Shown here piece by piece: positions 40,701-49,390 of a stretch of DNA of 64,000 bases. The position numbers were made by a program, and so were the translations under genes. The stretch is from positions 1,146,077 through 1,210,076 of the forward strand of contig KV454013.1 of NCBI GenBank assembly GCA_001661245.1. The letters are read 5' to 3'. The DNA comes from Pachysolen tannophilus NRRL Y-2460. Lineage: Eukaryota; Ascomycota; Pichiomycetes; Alaninales; Pachysolenaceae. The first letter of the stretch is position 1. Each line of letters opens with the position of its first letter. A model generated the notes under the pieces. That model worked only from the letters and a program-made list of their open reading frames with translations. It made no database searches and had not been told where the DNA came from.

Positions 40701-41091
40701 CTAACTTATCATAAGAATAGGTCATGCCTTTTGAAGTTTTAACTTTTTTTTCTTCTCTATTCAATTCTACCACTGGATCGTCTAATCTAAAATCCCATTT
40801 ACTTTGATCTCTGTTATCGTAGAATTCTTTTGGAGATAAAAGTAAATTGTCAAAATTTCTATGCTCAAAATATTCAGTTAAACCAACTCTATTATAAGCC
40901 AAATATGGTTCTTCTGCTAAAATGGTAATCTTATACTCATTCTCCTTTTCGTCATTTATCAACATTTTCTCTAGAAAAGCCATTGCAACCATACCAAAAC
41001 CAATTACAACCAAGTTTTTTCTAGGTCTTTCAACAGGTCTTCCTGGCAAAGGAGGTATACCATGGCTAACAGGTTCAGAAGCTTCCAACAT
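37798..41091 (-). CDS. YNI1: Assimilatory nitrite reductase [NAD(P)H]
   Basis: 1,097 residues from the ATG at 41091 (MLEASEPVSHG); the upstream frame has no ATG. In order: FAD motif VVIGFGMVAMAFLEKM, a second pyridine-nucleotide motif VVIGGGLLGLEAA, a BFD-type [2Fe-2S] segment (CSCHNVSKGRL...CTKAGTACGGC), then sulfite/nitrite reductase ferredoxin-like and siroheme/4Fe-4S domains (CVGSTWCRFGVGDS and GGVSGCIRDCAEMHGKDFGL). A C-terminal Rieske-like module carries C-x-H and C-x2-H (MCGHKRAF, CPLHKRNY). It reduces nitrite to ammonium with six electrons in the cytosol. Next to YNT1 on the same strand. A CGG-type element lies about 400 bases upstream. A copy of its last 0.3 kb lies at 26002-26295. 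Confidence 0.96.
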   Translation of the reverse strand: MLEASEPVSHGIPPLPGRPVERPRKNLVVIGFGMVAMAFLEKMLINDEKENEYKITILAEEPYLAYNRVGLTEYFEHRNFDNLLLSPKEFYDNRDQSKWDFRLDDPVVELNREEKKVKTSKGMTYSYDKLVFATGSNAVLPLNLLPEPRNGDKEVLSSYRPMGVFVYRNIDDLNAMLSFSKTLTHKTKKAVVIGGGLLGLEAAKALQDIQLYDNVIISHRSSWLLSQQLDEKGGNLLTEKVTDLGIIARVSTTVEELIFDENQKLKQVRYNNGEIEDCQLLCYTIGIKPRDELACSAKIETAPRGGLKVNDSLQTSDENIFAIGECASWNNNTYGLIAPGVTMADILAFNLTQAKYHTPSTFSEPDVGTRLKLMGVDVASFGDYFADKNEPKWLPRGFDKKDCKCLTKSLIYEDPVQGFYTKLIVTKDGKYLLGGILVGDTKNFTKFSALAKTKKPLPCSVSELILGKPGESEDDVSMLSDDTQVCSCHNVSKGRLLEKVRDGTCTTISELSSCTKAGTACGGCLPTVKSIFEAEMVKMGKTISHALCIHFKQSRADLFSLIMVRRYQSFRQVMEELGNEPGASGCEICKPCIGSILSTLFNRHLLSADVHGLQETNDRMLGNMQRNGTYSVVPRCSAGEITPEKLIALGQIAKKFDLYTKITGGQRIDLFGAKKQDLIQIWEDLNEAGFESGQAYGKTLRNVKSCVGSTWCRFGVGDSVGLAIRLEERYKGIRSPHKFKGGVSGCIRDCAEMHGKDFGLSAVQNETGSGYNVFVGGNGGMKPAHGQLLKASVLPDQVIPLLDRYLMFYLRTADKLQRTARWLENLPGGIEYLRDVIVYDKLGIAQELEDQMNELVGHYYDEWDEAVKNQKNDPRFKQFINTDQEQETVEIIRERGQRRPANWPVDDNLKREDFKGITWSSLAWKKICPSTDLPDQEAGSSATVLVSDTQIAIFRLNGKLFASQNMCGHKRAFVLSEGILGTDENHNTYISCPLHKRNYIIDNDKDESGSCKNDAAQSVAVFEVKDGEDGNIYIKLPPDSELDDMLGTKRWKVKQEESEKTHNEVFKNIDLKFKIKVPKRPLTTVGGSCSTDASLDW

Positions 41092-41724
41092 CTTCACTAT
41101 GATCCAAACTAATAATTTCAAAAGAAAGAAAAATAAAAGAATAATAAGATCAAATATATACCTACCTTCTAAAGTTTTCAAAAGAAACAAAATAATTACA
41201 AAAGATAGAACCAACAGCACTTAAGTGTTTTTTTTTTTTTTTTTTTTTCATTTTTGAATGCCGAATCTTTAATAACCATCGCTTTCTTAAATTAAGTTCT
41301 ATAGCAGCAATATCAACTTGATCATGTTCCCACTAAGATGGTGGTGACATCAAAAACTAAATTACTAATCTCCAAATAATTGAAATCAATTGGTTGGTCA
41401 ACTCAAAGGATGAGACTATCAAAAAATTATATGCAATGCAAACTAGTGTTATCTAAAATTTTGTTCTGAAAAAAATTTTTTTTTAGTTGCAGCATCGACG
41501 GAGAATATATTCTTTTATCTTTTCATGAAGAATTTCAATACAATTTTAATAATTTTAGTTAGCCGAGCTGTTATATCTCTCTTATCAGAGGAAAGAGGAA
41601 TTTAAAAAAGCTTTAGCGCAAATCAATTAATTTTTTAAAACAAGTATAATTTATTTATTTATATCAGAAAGAAGAAGAAGAAAAAGCAATAAAAAAATAA
41701 AGAAAAAAAAAAACTTCTAAACTT
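41092..41724 (-). promoter_or_regulatory. YNI1 promoter
   Basis: 633 bases between YNT1's stop and YNI1's ATG. CGGAGAATATATTCT (41499-41513) resembles the CGGAGAAATTCTCCG palindrome in the YNR1 promoter, and CTTATC (GATAAG) occurs near 41581. A 21-base T run lies near 41230. These suggest pathway-specific Zn2Cys6 control plus nitrogen catabolite control. Confidence 0.5.
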
Positions 41725-43299
41725 TTATACTTTATCTACTTCGGAATCATTTTTCTCTTTGTAACCTTCCGGTCTATCCTCTCTAACTGGAATAAAAGCT
41801 ATTCCAAAATTAACAATCATCATGACAATTCCAATAATCCAAAACGATTTGAAGTAGTTTGTTACACCGTCTGTAGCTTGATACCTGAAAACCAAGGAGA
41901 AAAAAATACCTCCCAAATTACCGAAAGCACCTGTTATTCCTGAGACTATACCTGTGTGATGTGGATTAATTTGTGGAACCAAGCAAAAATTTGCACCATT
42001 TCCCATTTCCATAAAGATATCCATTATTGCCATTGCTACAATTAGACCAGCCATTGGTAAATCTTTTTTCAACCCAATCCAAAGTAAAAAAAGTCCTTCC
42101 ATAAATCCACAAAAGATCATCCAAAATTTTTTAGCTTTTGTAGTTTTGAAAAAACGATACAAGAAATCTCCAATAAGCCCACCTACTGGTCTTGATACGA
42201 CGTTTAATAATCCCAACATTGAAGCCCAATCACCAGAAAGTTGTTGACTCCATTTATTTCCTGAATGTTGTTTGTATAATGCTGTCATAACACTTTCTAC
42301 TGCCAACTCTCCACCAAATGTAGTTAAATAAGCTAAGGCTACTAACATTGTTCTCCAATGGAAACCAACTTTTAATAAATCTAATGGTTTTGGGTTTTCA
42401 ATAATGTCCTCCAAATCAACAATTTTACCCATTTGTGTTTCAACTGGAACAATCCCTTCTTCTTTTTCAAGATTACTATCTTTGTTTTGGAAAGCTTCTA
42501 TAACTTGCTTTGAAGTAATTGGTTCAATTAATTCTTTTTCATTTGAAGCACTCATTGGAACTGAAAGAACGTTTGTAATTGTGACATCAATTCCAATACC
42601 CAACACATCAGTACGATCCAGCCATTTCCCCTCGGGACAATCTTGACCAAATATAATCACTAAAGCTGCAACGAAAAGTAATATAATCATTGGTCCAATA
42701 ACAAAAGCATAACCCCATGTCTTGTGTAAAGAATAACCATCATTTGCTAAATCTGCAACAATTGCTGGCATAACGAAAAATGCAACACCACCTCCAGCAT
42801 TACCCCATCCACCAACCAAAGAATTTGCTGTTCCAACAATAGAAGTATCAAAGAAAACTGTTGTCCAAACCTGACAAGGAACAAAAGAACCACCTAATAA
42901 CCCAATGAAAAATCGTATAGCATGAAGACCACTTACATTTGTTACACAGGGAATTAAAGCAGTTGGTACAGTTCCCACTATTAATACACCTGCCATTGTC
43001 CATCTTGGACCAAACCTATCACATAATGGACCTAAAATGACTCTTGCAACCAAAGTTGCTGCTAACCCACAAATATTGTTGTTTGAAATATCCTTTGCTG
43101 TCAATTTCAAATCTTCCTTTACCGTACCTGAAAGTAAAGGTGGGAATGCAAACCATGATAAAAATGAAGCGAAAAACCCTAACCACGCTAAATGGAAAAT
43201 TCTACCATAAGGGTCAAAAACATTGAGTAACGGAATAGATAATGCTTTCCGAGTCTTGGGATTAATCTCAGGATTTTGCCATAACGTTTGTAATTTCAT
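41725..43299 (-). CDS. YNT1: High-affinity nitrate transporter (NNP family MFS)
   Basis: 524 residues from ATG 43299 (MKLQTLWQNPEINP). Twelve helices; the nitrate-porter layout is clear: FHLAWLGFFASFLSWFAFPPLL in helix 1, RVILGPLCDRFGPR (MFS motif), IRFFIGLLGGSFVPCQVWTTVFF, and two nitrate signatures, VGGWGNAGGGVAF and VSGITGAFGNLGGIFF. A long central cytosolic loop (residues about 210-300, with GKW and acidic segments) is typical of the fungal NrtA/Ynt1 type. It brings nitrate in with protons at the plasma membrane. It is divergent from a Zn2Cys6 regulator and next to YNI1. A CTG codon at 42619-42621 lies in GKWxDR. Confidence 0.95.
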   Translation of the reverse strand: MKLQTLWQNPEINPKTRKALSIPLLNVFDPYGRIFHLAWLGFFASFLSWFAFPPLLSGTVKEDLKLTAKDISNNNICGLAATLVARVILGPLCDRFGPRWTMAGVLIVGTVPTALIPCVTNVSGLHAIRFFIGLLGGSFVPCQVWTTVFFDTSIVGTANSLVGGWGNAGGGVAFFVMPAIVADLANDGYSLHKTWGYAFVIGPMIILLFVAALVIIFGQDCPEGKWLDRTDVLGIGIDVTITNVLSVPMSASNEKELIEPITSKQVIEAFQNKDSNLEKEEGIVPVETQMGKIVDLEDIIENPKPLDLLKVGFHWRTMLVALAYLTTFGGELAVESVMTALYKQHSGNKWSQQLSGDWASMLGLLNVVSRPVGGLIGDFLYRFFKTTKAKKFWMIFCGFMEGLFLLWIGLKKDLPMAGLIVAMAIMDIFMEMGNGANFCLVPQINPHHTGIVSGITGAFGNLGGIFFSLVFRYQATDGVTNYFKSFWIIGIVMMIVNFGIAFIPVREDRPEGYKEKNDSEVDKV

Positions 43300-44141
43300 A
43301 ACCAAGATCCAAAAAAAAAAAAAAAAAATTAAAATTAAAATTAAAATAAAATGAAAAAAGTTTGATACACCTTCAATTCACAACCAAAAATTTTTTTTGT
43401 ATTGAACTTTAACCAACTTTAACAAATATATATATATACATCAAGAACTCATTGTTTCACAAAACCTCTGCTATATATATATCTGCGTATTTACCTATCT
43501 ATCTATCTATTTACTTATTTACTGATGTAACGTTTTTTCCATCAAGATCCAAGACTTCAGATAAACTAACTTACATATAAAAGATGATAAGAATTTATTG
43601 CACACTTTATTTTTTTAGTCCTCCCATTCCGAAAACATCTCACTACAACTAATTAACTAGGTAACACATCCTATTTCTTGGAAAAACGTCTTTGCATGAA
43701 TTAAAAGGAAATATTTTCCGCTTATTTCTTATCAAAAAAAAGAAATCTAAGACATAATTAGCGATTGAAGTCATCGGCAACTAATACGTCCATTCCAGTA
43801 TATTTAGCTAATGCTGTCCTCTGTCCTGCATGGACCCTTGCGTTACGAAAATTGAAAATTCGAGAATGGGACAAAATTATTTAATACCAAAAATGGAAAC
43901 CCAGAAACAGCCCCTAAATTATCTCTTTTTCCAAACAAAAAGTAGTGTTCTTTATACTAAAAACAAAAGGTAGTGTTTTTATACCAAAAAAAGAGAAAAC
44001 GGGCCGGCCTTCCGGAAACGGAAATGTATCCGGAAAGATGGTTGGGTAAGAAGTACTGTTTTACCATTTAAATTTTGTAGTTTATAAATGTATTTATTCA
44101 GGTTGATATTAGAGGTGTTGTGGCTCTTGATTGATTGAGAG
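43300..44141. promoter_or_regulatory. Divergent promoter YNT1 / YNA-like regulator
   Basis: 842 bases. GGCCGGCC (44002-44009) is followed by three CGGAAA units (44013-44018, 44019-44024, 44031-44036) about 105-130 bases upstream of the regulator's ATG. GGAAACGGAAA (44014-44024) recurs in the YNR1/MoaA promoter. GATAAG occurs near 43588 and CTTATC near 43727. An A tract and (AAAATTAAAATT)n follow the YNT1 start at 43311-43350. CGG half-sites are what Zn2Cys6 proteins bind. Confidence 0.55.
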
Positions 44142-46034
44142 ATGTCGTCATCAGTTCATCATCGTCGACCGGCGTCGTTGGCTTCAGTGGCTTGTGTTTT
44201 ATGTAAAAAGAGAAAGAGAAAATGTGATGGGCAGAAACCGTGTAGTACTTGTAAGAAGTATAATAATGCTTCTAATTGTGAATATCCAGTTGATAAAGAT
44301 AGGAGAAAATGGAAACATGATTCTTCATATGTTGATTATTTAGAAGTTAAGTTGGATTTATTGGAGCAATTTTTCAATGAGTTGAATAAATCTAATCCTG
44401 AAAAGGCGTCTTTTGTTAGGGAGAAATTGAAAATTGAATTACCCTTGATGCCTCTGGTTGCATCATCAACAAATCCAAAATTAATGCAAATGGCAAATCC
44501 AAAGGCTTTAGATGAGTTTTTATCTACTGCGTGGAGGGTTCGTCAATATGTACAAGGTGGAAGAACAGAATTTTATGGGCCTATATCAGGGAGGCAACAA
44601 GTTTTAGAAGAAGAAGAACTTGAATCATCACTGACTCCAAAAGATGGGAAAATAGATATCATTTTAACTTCAAAGGGATTTAGAAATGAATTATTTGATA
44701 TTTTTGAAAGAAATTTTTCAAATTTTTTCTATATTTCTTCATTAACTTTACCAGAAATTAGGAATTGGGATTTTCCCAATAAAGAAGCCAATAAACAATT
44801 TTTATTATGTGCCATTTTTGCTTATGCTTCGGTCTATACAAATATGAAGCATGTTTCATCCAGTTTTGTATTGGAGGCAGAATCAGTGGCATTGGCTGCT
44901 TGTAGGTATTCATTGGATGAATCAACTTTACAAGGTTTATTAATACTATCATGTTTTGAATTAGGTATGGCTTACGATTCAGCTTCTTGGTTATTCAATG
45001 CAATGTGTGCATCTCAAACACAATACTTGGGATTACATTTAGGAGATTGTGCAACTCCTTTTGGTCTGCTGATACGACAACAACAACAATCAGAACTTGT
45101 TTCAAGATCTCCTTTAAAATCGGCAGCTTTTTGGTCGATTGTTATGCAAGATAGGTTAATAACAAGTTTCTTGGGCCGTGGATGTCGTATTCAATATTTT
45201 AGAATTTTAGCACCTTTTTATTCTCCTGTAATTTTTAACAAATCAAATCCAAATTATTTGTCAGAATTGGTTTTCACATATCATTCAAGACTTTGGTATA
45301 TTCATGATCGTTCAATCAGTCAAATATATTCTTTTAAAGCTAGATTTTTACACAATTCTCATAGAATGGCATTATTACAACAAGGTGTCAGTTCTTTAAA
45401 GATTTTATACCAATCTTTCCCAGAAGATATTAAATTGAATTGGAACTTCTTAGATTCAAGAGTATTAATGTTACACCTATCCTACTACGTGGTTCTTTTG
45501 TTGTTACATAGACCATATCTAAGTTCTTTCCCAGAAAAATTCATGGAAATATCTATTGAACAATGTGTTAATGCTTCCAAAGTTGTGGACCTGTATAATA
45601 AAGAATACGGATTCAATAATGCCCCATATTTTGCAAGTTATCTAATTTTGTCCTGTGCAATGTTTGATTTATTCATATTGGCTAATAAAGACGAATCTTT
45701 AAAACCGGAGGCCTACAGAAGAATGGACATTTTTATAACAGCATTGCTACAGTTTGGAAAAGTCTGGAAAAGAGGATATAAAGATATCCATGTATTATCA
45801 GTTTTAGCTGACAAATGGTCTGTTCATTATCCATTTTTGAAAGAAACCTCACATCTCTGTGATACCCAAAGTTTTGAAAATTTTTCAAATAATAATCAGT
45901 TTCACACTGAGTTCTCATCTCATATGGATAATGATGTTTCGGATATTGAGAAACAGTACGAAAATATGCATTATTTTAAAGAAAAAATGTTTGATTTTGA
46001 TGGAGATAATATGATGGACAATTCTTGGGTTTAA
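44142..46034 (+). CDS. YNA1: Zn2Cys6 transcription factor, YNA-like (nitrate cluster regulator)
   Basis: 630 residues. A Zn2Cys6 cluster at residues about 20-50 (CVLCKKRKRKCDGQKPCSTCKKYNNASNC) and the linker DKDRRKWKHDSSYVDYLEVKLDLLEQFF mirror the 23400-25793 protein. The middle region (FFYISSLTLPEIRNWDFPNKEANKQFLL; ASQTQYLGLHLGD) is shared too. It lies between YNT1 and YNR1, where Ogataea carries its nitrate-specific regulators, so a role in nitrate induction is likely. It ends convergently 147 bases from YNR1. The symbol could equally be YNA2. Confidence 0.8.
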   Translation: MSSSVHHRRPASLASVACVLCKKRKRKCDGQKPCSTCKKYNNASNCEYPVDKDRRKWKHDSSYVDYLEVKLDLLEQFFNELNKSNPEKASFVREKLKIELPLMPLVASSTNPKLMQMANPKALDEFLSTAWRVRQYVQGGRTEFYGPISGRQQVLEEEELESSLTPKDGKIDIILTSKGFRNELFDIFERNFSNFFYISSLTLPEIRNWDFPNKEANKQFLLCAIFAYASVYTNMKHVSSSFVLEAESVALAACRYSLDESTLQGLLILSCFELGMAYDSASWLFNAMCASQTQYLGLHLGDCATPFGLLIRQQQQSELVSRSPLKSAAFWSIVMQDRLITSFLGRGCRIQYFRILAPFYSPVIFNKSNPNYLSELVFTYHSRLWYIHDRSISQIYSFKARFLHNSHRMALLQQGVSSLKILYQSFPEDIKLNWNFLDSRVLMLHLSYYVVLLLLHRPYLSSFPEKFMEISIEQCVNASKVVDLYNKEYGFNNAPYFASYLILSCAMFDLFILANKDESLKPEAYRRMDIFITALLQFGKVWKRGYKDIHVLSVLADKWSVHYPFLKETSHLCDTQSFENFSNNNQFHTEFSSHMDNDVSDIEKQYENMHYFKEKMFDFDGDNMMDNSWV

Positions 46035-46181
46035 CTTATATTTATTTGTATATATATTTAATTAAAAAAGGTTTGGTTTATATATAGTTTTCAAGTATAT
46101 ATCTTTATTATGGAAACTATGGGGAAAAAAACGAAAGAAAAAAAACAAACTTGTAGATTAGCGAGCGGAATTGATATACTT
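46035..46181. terminator. Short 3' region between convergent YNA1 and YNR1
   Basis: 147 AT-rich bases with TATATATATTTA near 46050 and an A-rich tract near 46120-46145, fitting poly(A) signals for both genes. Confidence 0.4.
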
Positions 46182-48842
46182 TTAAAAGCAAAATATATTC
46201 TTATCAGGAACGTTATTTCTTCTTGCCCATTCTTTGACACCATCGTTCATTGCAGGGGGACCACATATTAAAACCATAAAGTCTTCGTCTTTGTATTTTC
46301 TATTCAGCAGATAATTGTCCAATTTTCCAGAATCTATATAACCTGTTAAACCTTTCCAACTCTGGTCAGCGACTGCTTCTTTAGAACTTAAGACATAATT
46401 AACTCTAAAAGTTGAAGGTTTCAATTTTACGTATTGGTCAATTTCCTCTTTGCATAATATGTCGATTTTGTTCCTATTCCCAAAATAAAAATCAACTTCC
46501 GTTGAATCTTCTGGGTTTGTTACTATCTCTTTAAAAACTTGATAGCATGGAGTAAGACCACTCCCACCACTTACCATCAAAAATGATTTTGTTTTTCTAG
46601 TTTCCTTGTTAATTGTGAACTCACCATAGCCATGGTACTCAAATTCTCCAATTGGACCTTTAACTTCAATATGGTCACCAATTTTTAAGTTTTCCAATAA
46701 CATAGTCATTCTACCACCAGGAATGTTTCCTTTAGGAAAATAGACTTTAATCAAAATTTCCAAGACACCTTTAGTTCTATGACATGACTTTGGAGTATAT
46801 GCTCTCATAACAAGACCTTTAGAATCCTTGTAACGTATGAATAAATGCTGACCAACTGGTAAACCAGAAGTTTGTTCTGAGTGTTCAAGCTCAAAGGAAA
46901 AAATCCTAGAATCAGGAGAAATTTCTTCACGTTTAAGTAACTTCAGTTTTTTCCATTTTTTTGGTTCCAAAAAGGTTGGACTTAAATTAACAGAGTCATG
47001 ATTAGAAGGTGCTTTTTCGGTTTTTTCTGAACCCTCCAAAGCACCCAAATGAAATTTAGCCAAAGCTTTTTTCAGGTTATCAGAGTGAATTGCCATAAAA
47101 TCATCAGTAGCATCTTCACCTGCAACTAATGTGATACTCTGGGCTCCACCAGGATGTTCATCAAGATAAGGGACACCATCGTAGACTTGACCATTGACAA
47201 CAAACCAACAATCTGTTTCAGTAGAATGTTTGGATAATTCTTCTTTTGTGATAACAATATTCAATTTTTCAGGATTTGTCATCATTTCAAAATCAATCAT
47301 TGCCTGTGTAATACCTCCTTCATTTTCGTCTTGATTATCGTCACCTTCTTTTTCTCCCCAGGTTCTAGAAAGAATGTTTCCTCCTTCTGCCTTTATTCTA
47401 TCCATCCATCCACCATTGTTACCACCTTTTGTTGCATGAACTGGATGCTCAAATCTAATTGCACCATTTTCTTCACTTTGTACGGCAACACGATACCACC
47501 AATTGTTCAACATAGAAGTAACATTCCAGTACATATCTCTTGGCTGGACACACATGTTTTCATCCATTGCTCTAACAACAATATCTTTTGCATTTTTTAA
47601 CTCTATTTTTTTAACATCGATTTTCCAGAAACACCAACAAAGATAAGACATTCTTTCACAAACGTTTACTTCACCTCCAAATAACTCAAAAATGCCAGCA
47701 TCTCTGTATTTATCCTCAGGATAGTCTATCTCAGCTAATCTCCAACTTTTCCCTCTATCAAGGCTGATCTCAACTCTTCCGACTCTGATTCCACCACCAT
47801 TATACGCAAACCCTCTTACTGGATAAGTTTCATTGCTTTCACTGTTTATATCTTTAAATTGCATTAATTCTCTATTTTCAGGATACACAATGATACTTTG
47901 TATATTTAAATTATAGACTGTATATCTTTCATCTTTCCACCACTCTTTATTGGCCTTTGCTTCTTCTGGGGTGACCATTGTGGGTAATACTTTATTGTCA
48001 AAATAATGATACCAGTTTGTTGATGGGGTCTCAGCAACAATTAATTTTTTCAACCATTTAACAGATCTACCACCAATAACACCTGGAATTACAACTCTCA
48101 AAGGTTTCCCATGATCAGGTTCTAAGAGGCAACCATTTTGCTTATATGCCAACATAATGCTTCTTTCAGGATCCAATACCCATGGAAGACGGACACAAGT
48201 ACCATAGGCTCCATTTGCTGGATTATCTGCACCTTCCATCCAAACAAAACGAGCTTTTCTGTGCGGCTTTGCTTTACGAATAACATCTCCTAACATTGCT
48301 CCAGTCCATAATGAATTAGAAATACCTGCTGCTCCCCAATTAAACCCAGCACCTTTCTTAACCATGTTTTGTTCTTTCCTACGATTCCCTGCACAAACTA
48401 GAGTTATTGGAACTGTGTATTGAGTAAACTCTGAAATTAAGTCTCTTAAAGTTAAAACCATTGGATTTTGTACCATTCCTTCAATGGAAATTTCCCAGTT
48501 TAAAATTTCTTCATCTTGAACTTTTGGCACCGGCCCATGGTTTCGAACAAAATGAATCGCTGCAGGAGTCAAGAATCCAGTATCATATAGCAAGGACAAT
48601 GGAGCTTCCGCATTAAATGGATGAGCACCAGTGAGCCTCAAGAGACGGGGATCTCTTGGTACATGGTTGTCTTCACCTTTAGCATCAATCTCCAACACAT
48701 CCTCAATCCGTTTTTTAGCATCTTCAATCACTGGGAATGGGTATTTTGTCTCATCTCCTTTCAACGAAATTAAAGTGTTGATATAGGCATCCAGCTTTTC
48801 TGAACTGGCTTGTTGTGATCCCACTGAAGTTGAAGTAGTCAT
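46182..48842 (-). CDS. YNR1: Assimilatory nitrate reductase [NAD(P)H]
   Basis: 886 residues. The Mo-molybdopterin domain has the Mo-ligand Cys at about residue 150 (TLVCAGNRRKEQ), GAAGISNSLWTGAMLGDVIRKA, and VPGVIGGRSVKWL. The dimerisation domain follows (VRGFAYNGGGIRVGRVEISLDRGKSW...DENMCVQPRDMYWNVTSMLNNWWYRV). A cytochrome b5 domain (residues about 535-610) has heme ligands in HPGG and a later His in DFMAIHS. The FAD part has MRAYTPKS, GGRMTMLL and GPIGEFEYHGYG; the NADPH part has SGGSGLTPC and CGPPAMNDGVKEW; it ends NIFCF. It reduces nitrate to nitrite in the cytosol. The product needs Mo cofactor, whose first two enzymes are encoded immediately divergently. Confidence 0.97.
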   Translation of the reverse strand: MTTSTSVGSQQASSEKLDAYINTLISLKGDETKYPFPVIEDAKKRIEDVLEIDAKGEDNHVPRDPRLLRLTGAHPFNAEAPLSLLYDTGFLTPAAIHFVRNHGPVPKVQDEEILNWEISIEGMVQNPMVLTLRDLISEFTQYTVPITLVCAGNRRKEQNMVKKGAGFNWGAAGISNSLWTGAMLGDVIRKAKPHRKARFVWMEGADNPANGAYGTCVRLPWVLDPERSIMLAYKQNGCLLEPDHGKPLRVVIPGVIGGRSVKWLKKLIVAETPSTNWYHYFDNKVLPTMVTPEEAKANKEWWKDERYTVYNLNIQSIIVYPENRELMQFKDINSESNETYPVRGFAYNGGGIRVGRVEISLDRGKSWRLAEIDYPEDKYRDAGIFELFGGEVNVCERMSYLCWCFWKIDVKKIELKNAKDIVVRAMDENMCVQPRDMYWNVTSMLNNWWYRVAVQSEENGAIRFEHPVHATKGGNNGGWMDRIKAEGGNILSRTWGEKEGDDNQDENEGGITQAMIDFEMMTNPEKLNIVITKEELSKHSTETDCWFVVNGQVYDGVPYLDEHPGGAQSITLVAGEDATDDFMAIHSDNLKKALAKFHLGALEGSEKTEKAPSNHDSVNLSPTFLEPKKWKKLKLLKREEISPDSRIFSFELEHSEQTSGLPVGQHLFIRYKDSKGLVMRAYTPKSCHRTKGVLEILIKVYFPKGNIPGGRMTMLLENLKIGDHIEVKGPIGEFEYHGYGEFTINKETRKTKSFLMVSGGSGLTPCYQVFKEIVTNPEDSTEVDFYFGNRNKIDILCKEEIDQYVKLKPSTFRVNYVLSSKEAVADQSWKGLTGYIDSGKLDNYLLNRKYKDEDFMVLICGPPAMNDGVKEWARRNNVPDKNIFCF

Positions 48843-49390
48843 TCTTGTAAGAACAAATTATTAACAGTCAAAAGCAAAGAAAAAACAAAAAAAAAAAAAA
48901 AAAAAAACGAAAAAACAAAGAAAGCAAAAAAATTCATAAAATATTCTTAAACTAATAGATTGTTTTTAAAAAAAATCAGAAATTAACAGCCAGCAATACT
49001 CCAACTTGATCCTGATAAAAGTCTGCACTAGTTTAGTTCAGTTAATATGATAATAAACTCAATTGTTGCAAACTTAAGATTTTTTCAGAATGCGTTCTGA
49101 ACGCACCTTCTTATTCTCTTCCTGCATAATAAAAAATTTTCAGCCGCAGATAAAGATAACTTTCTCATCCAATTGAGAACGCAGACGGAGAAATTCTCCG
49201 ATGCTGATTTCAGCAGCCCCTGTTTTTATTTTTTTATTTTAATTTTTCCGTTTCCATTTTTTACTGGGGCGGCTGTATCATTTTTGGGGTTTTTTCTTTT
49301 GATGTTTTCATTAATACCACAAGTTTAAAGAGTAAAAGTGTATCTGTTAATTTATTATATTTATTATATGGAGAAAGAAAGGGCAGATCA
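48843..49390. promoter_or_regulatory. Divergent promoter YNR1 / MoaA gene with CGG palindrome
   Basis: 548 bases shared by nitrate reductase and the Mo-cofactor gene. CGGAGAAATTCTCCG (49186-49200) is a perfect palindrome with CGG and CCG at its ends, the classic layout for a Zn2Cys6 dimer. TTTCCGTTTCC (49245-49255) is the reverse complement of an element in the YNA1 promoter. Overlapping inverted repeats lie at 49084-49105: TTCAGAA/TTCTGAA around TGCGTTC-T-GAACGCA, with GAACGCA again at 49177-49183. An A tract lies at 48885-48907. Confidence 0.65.
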
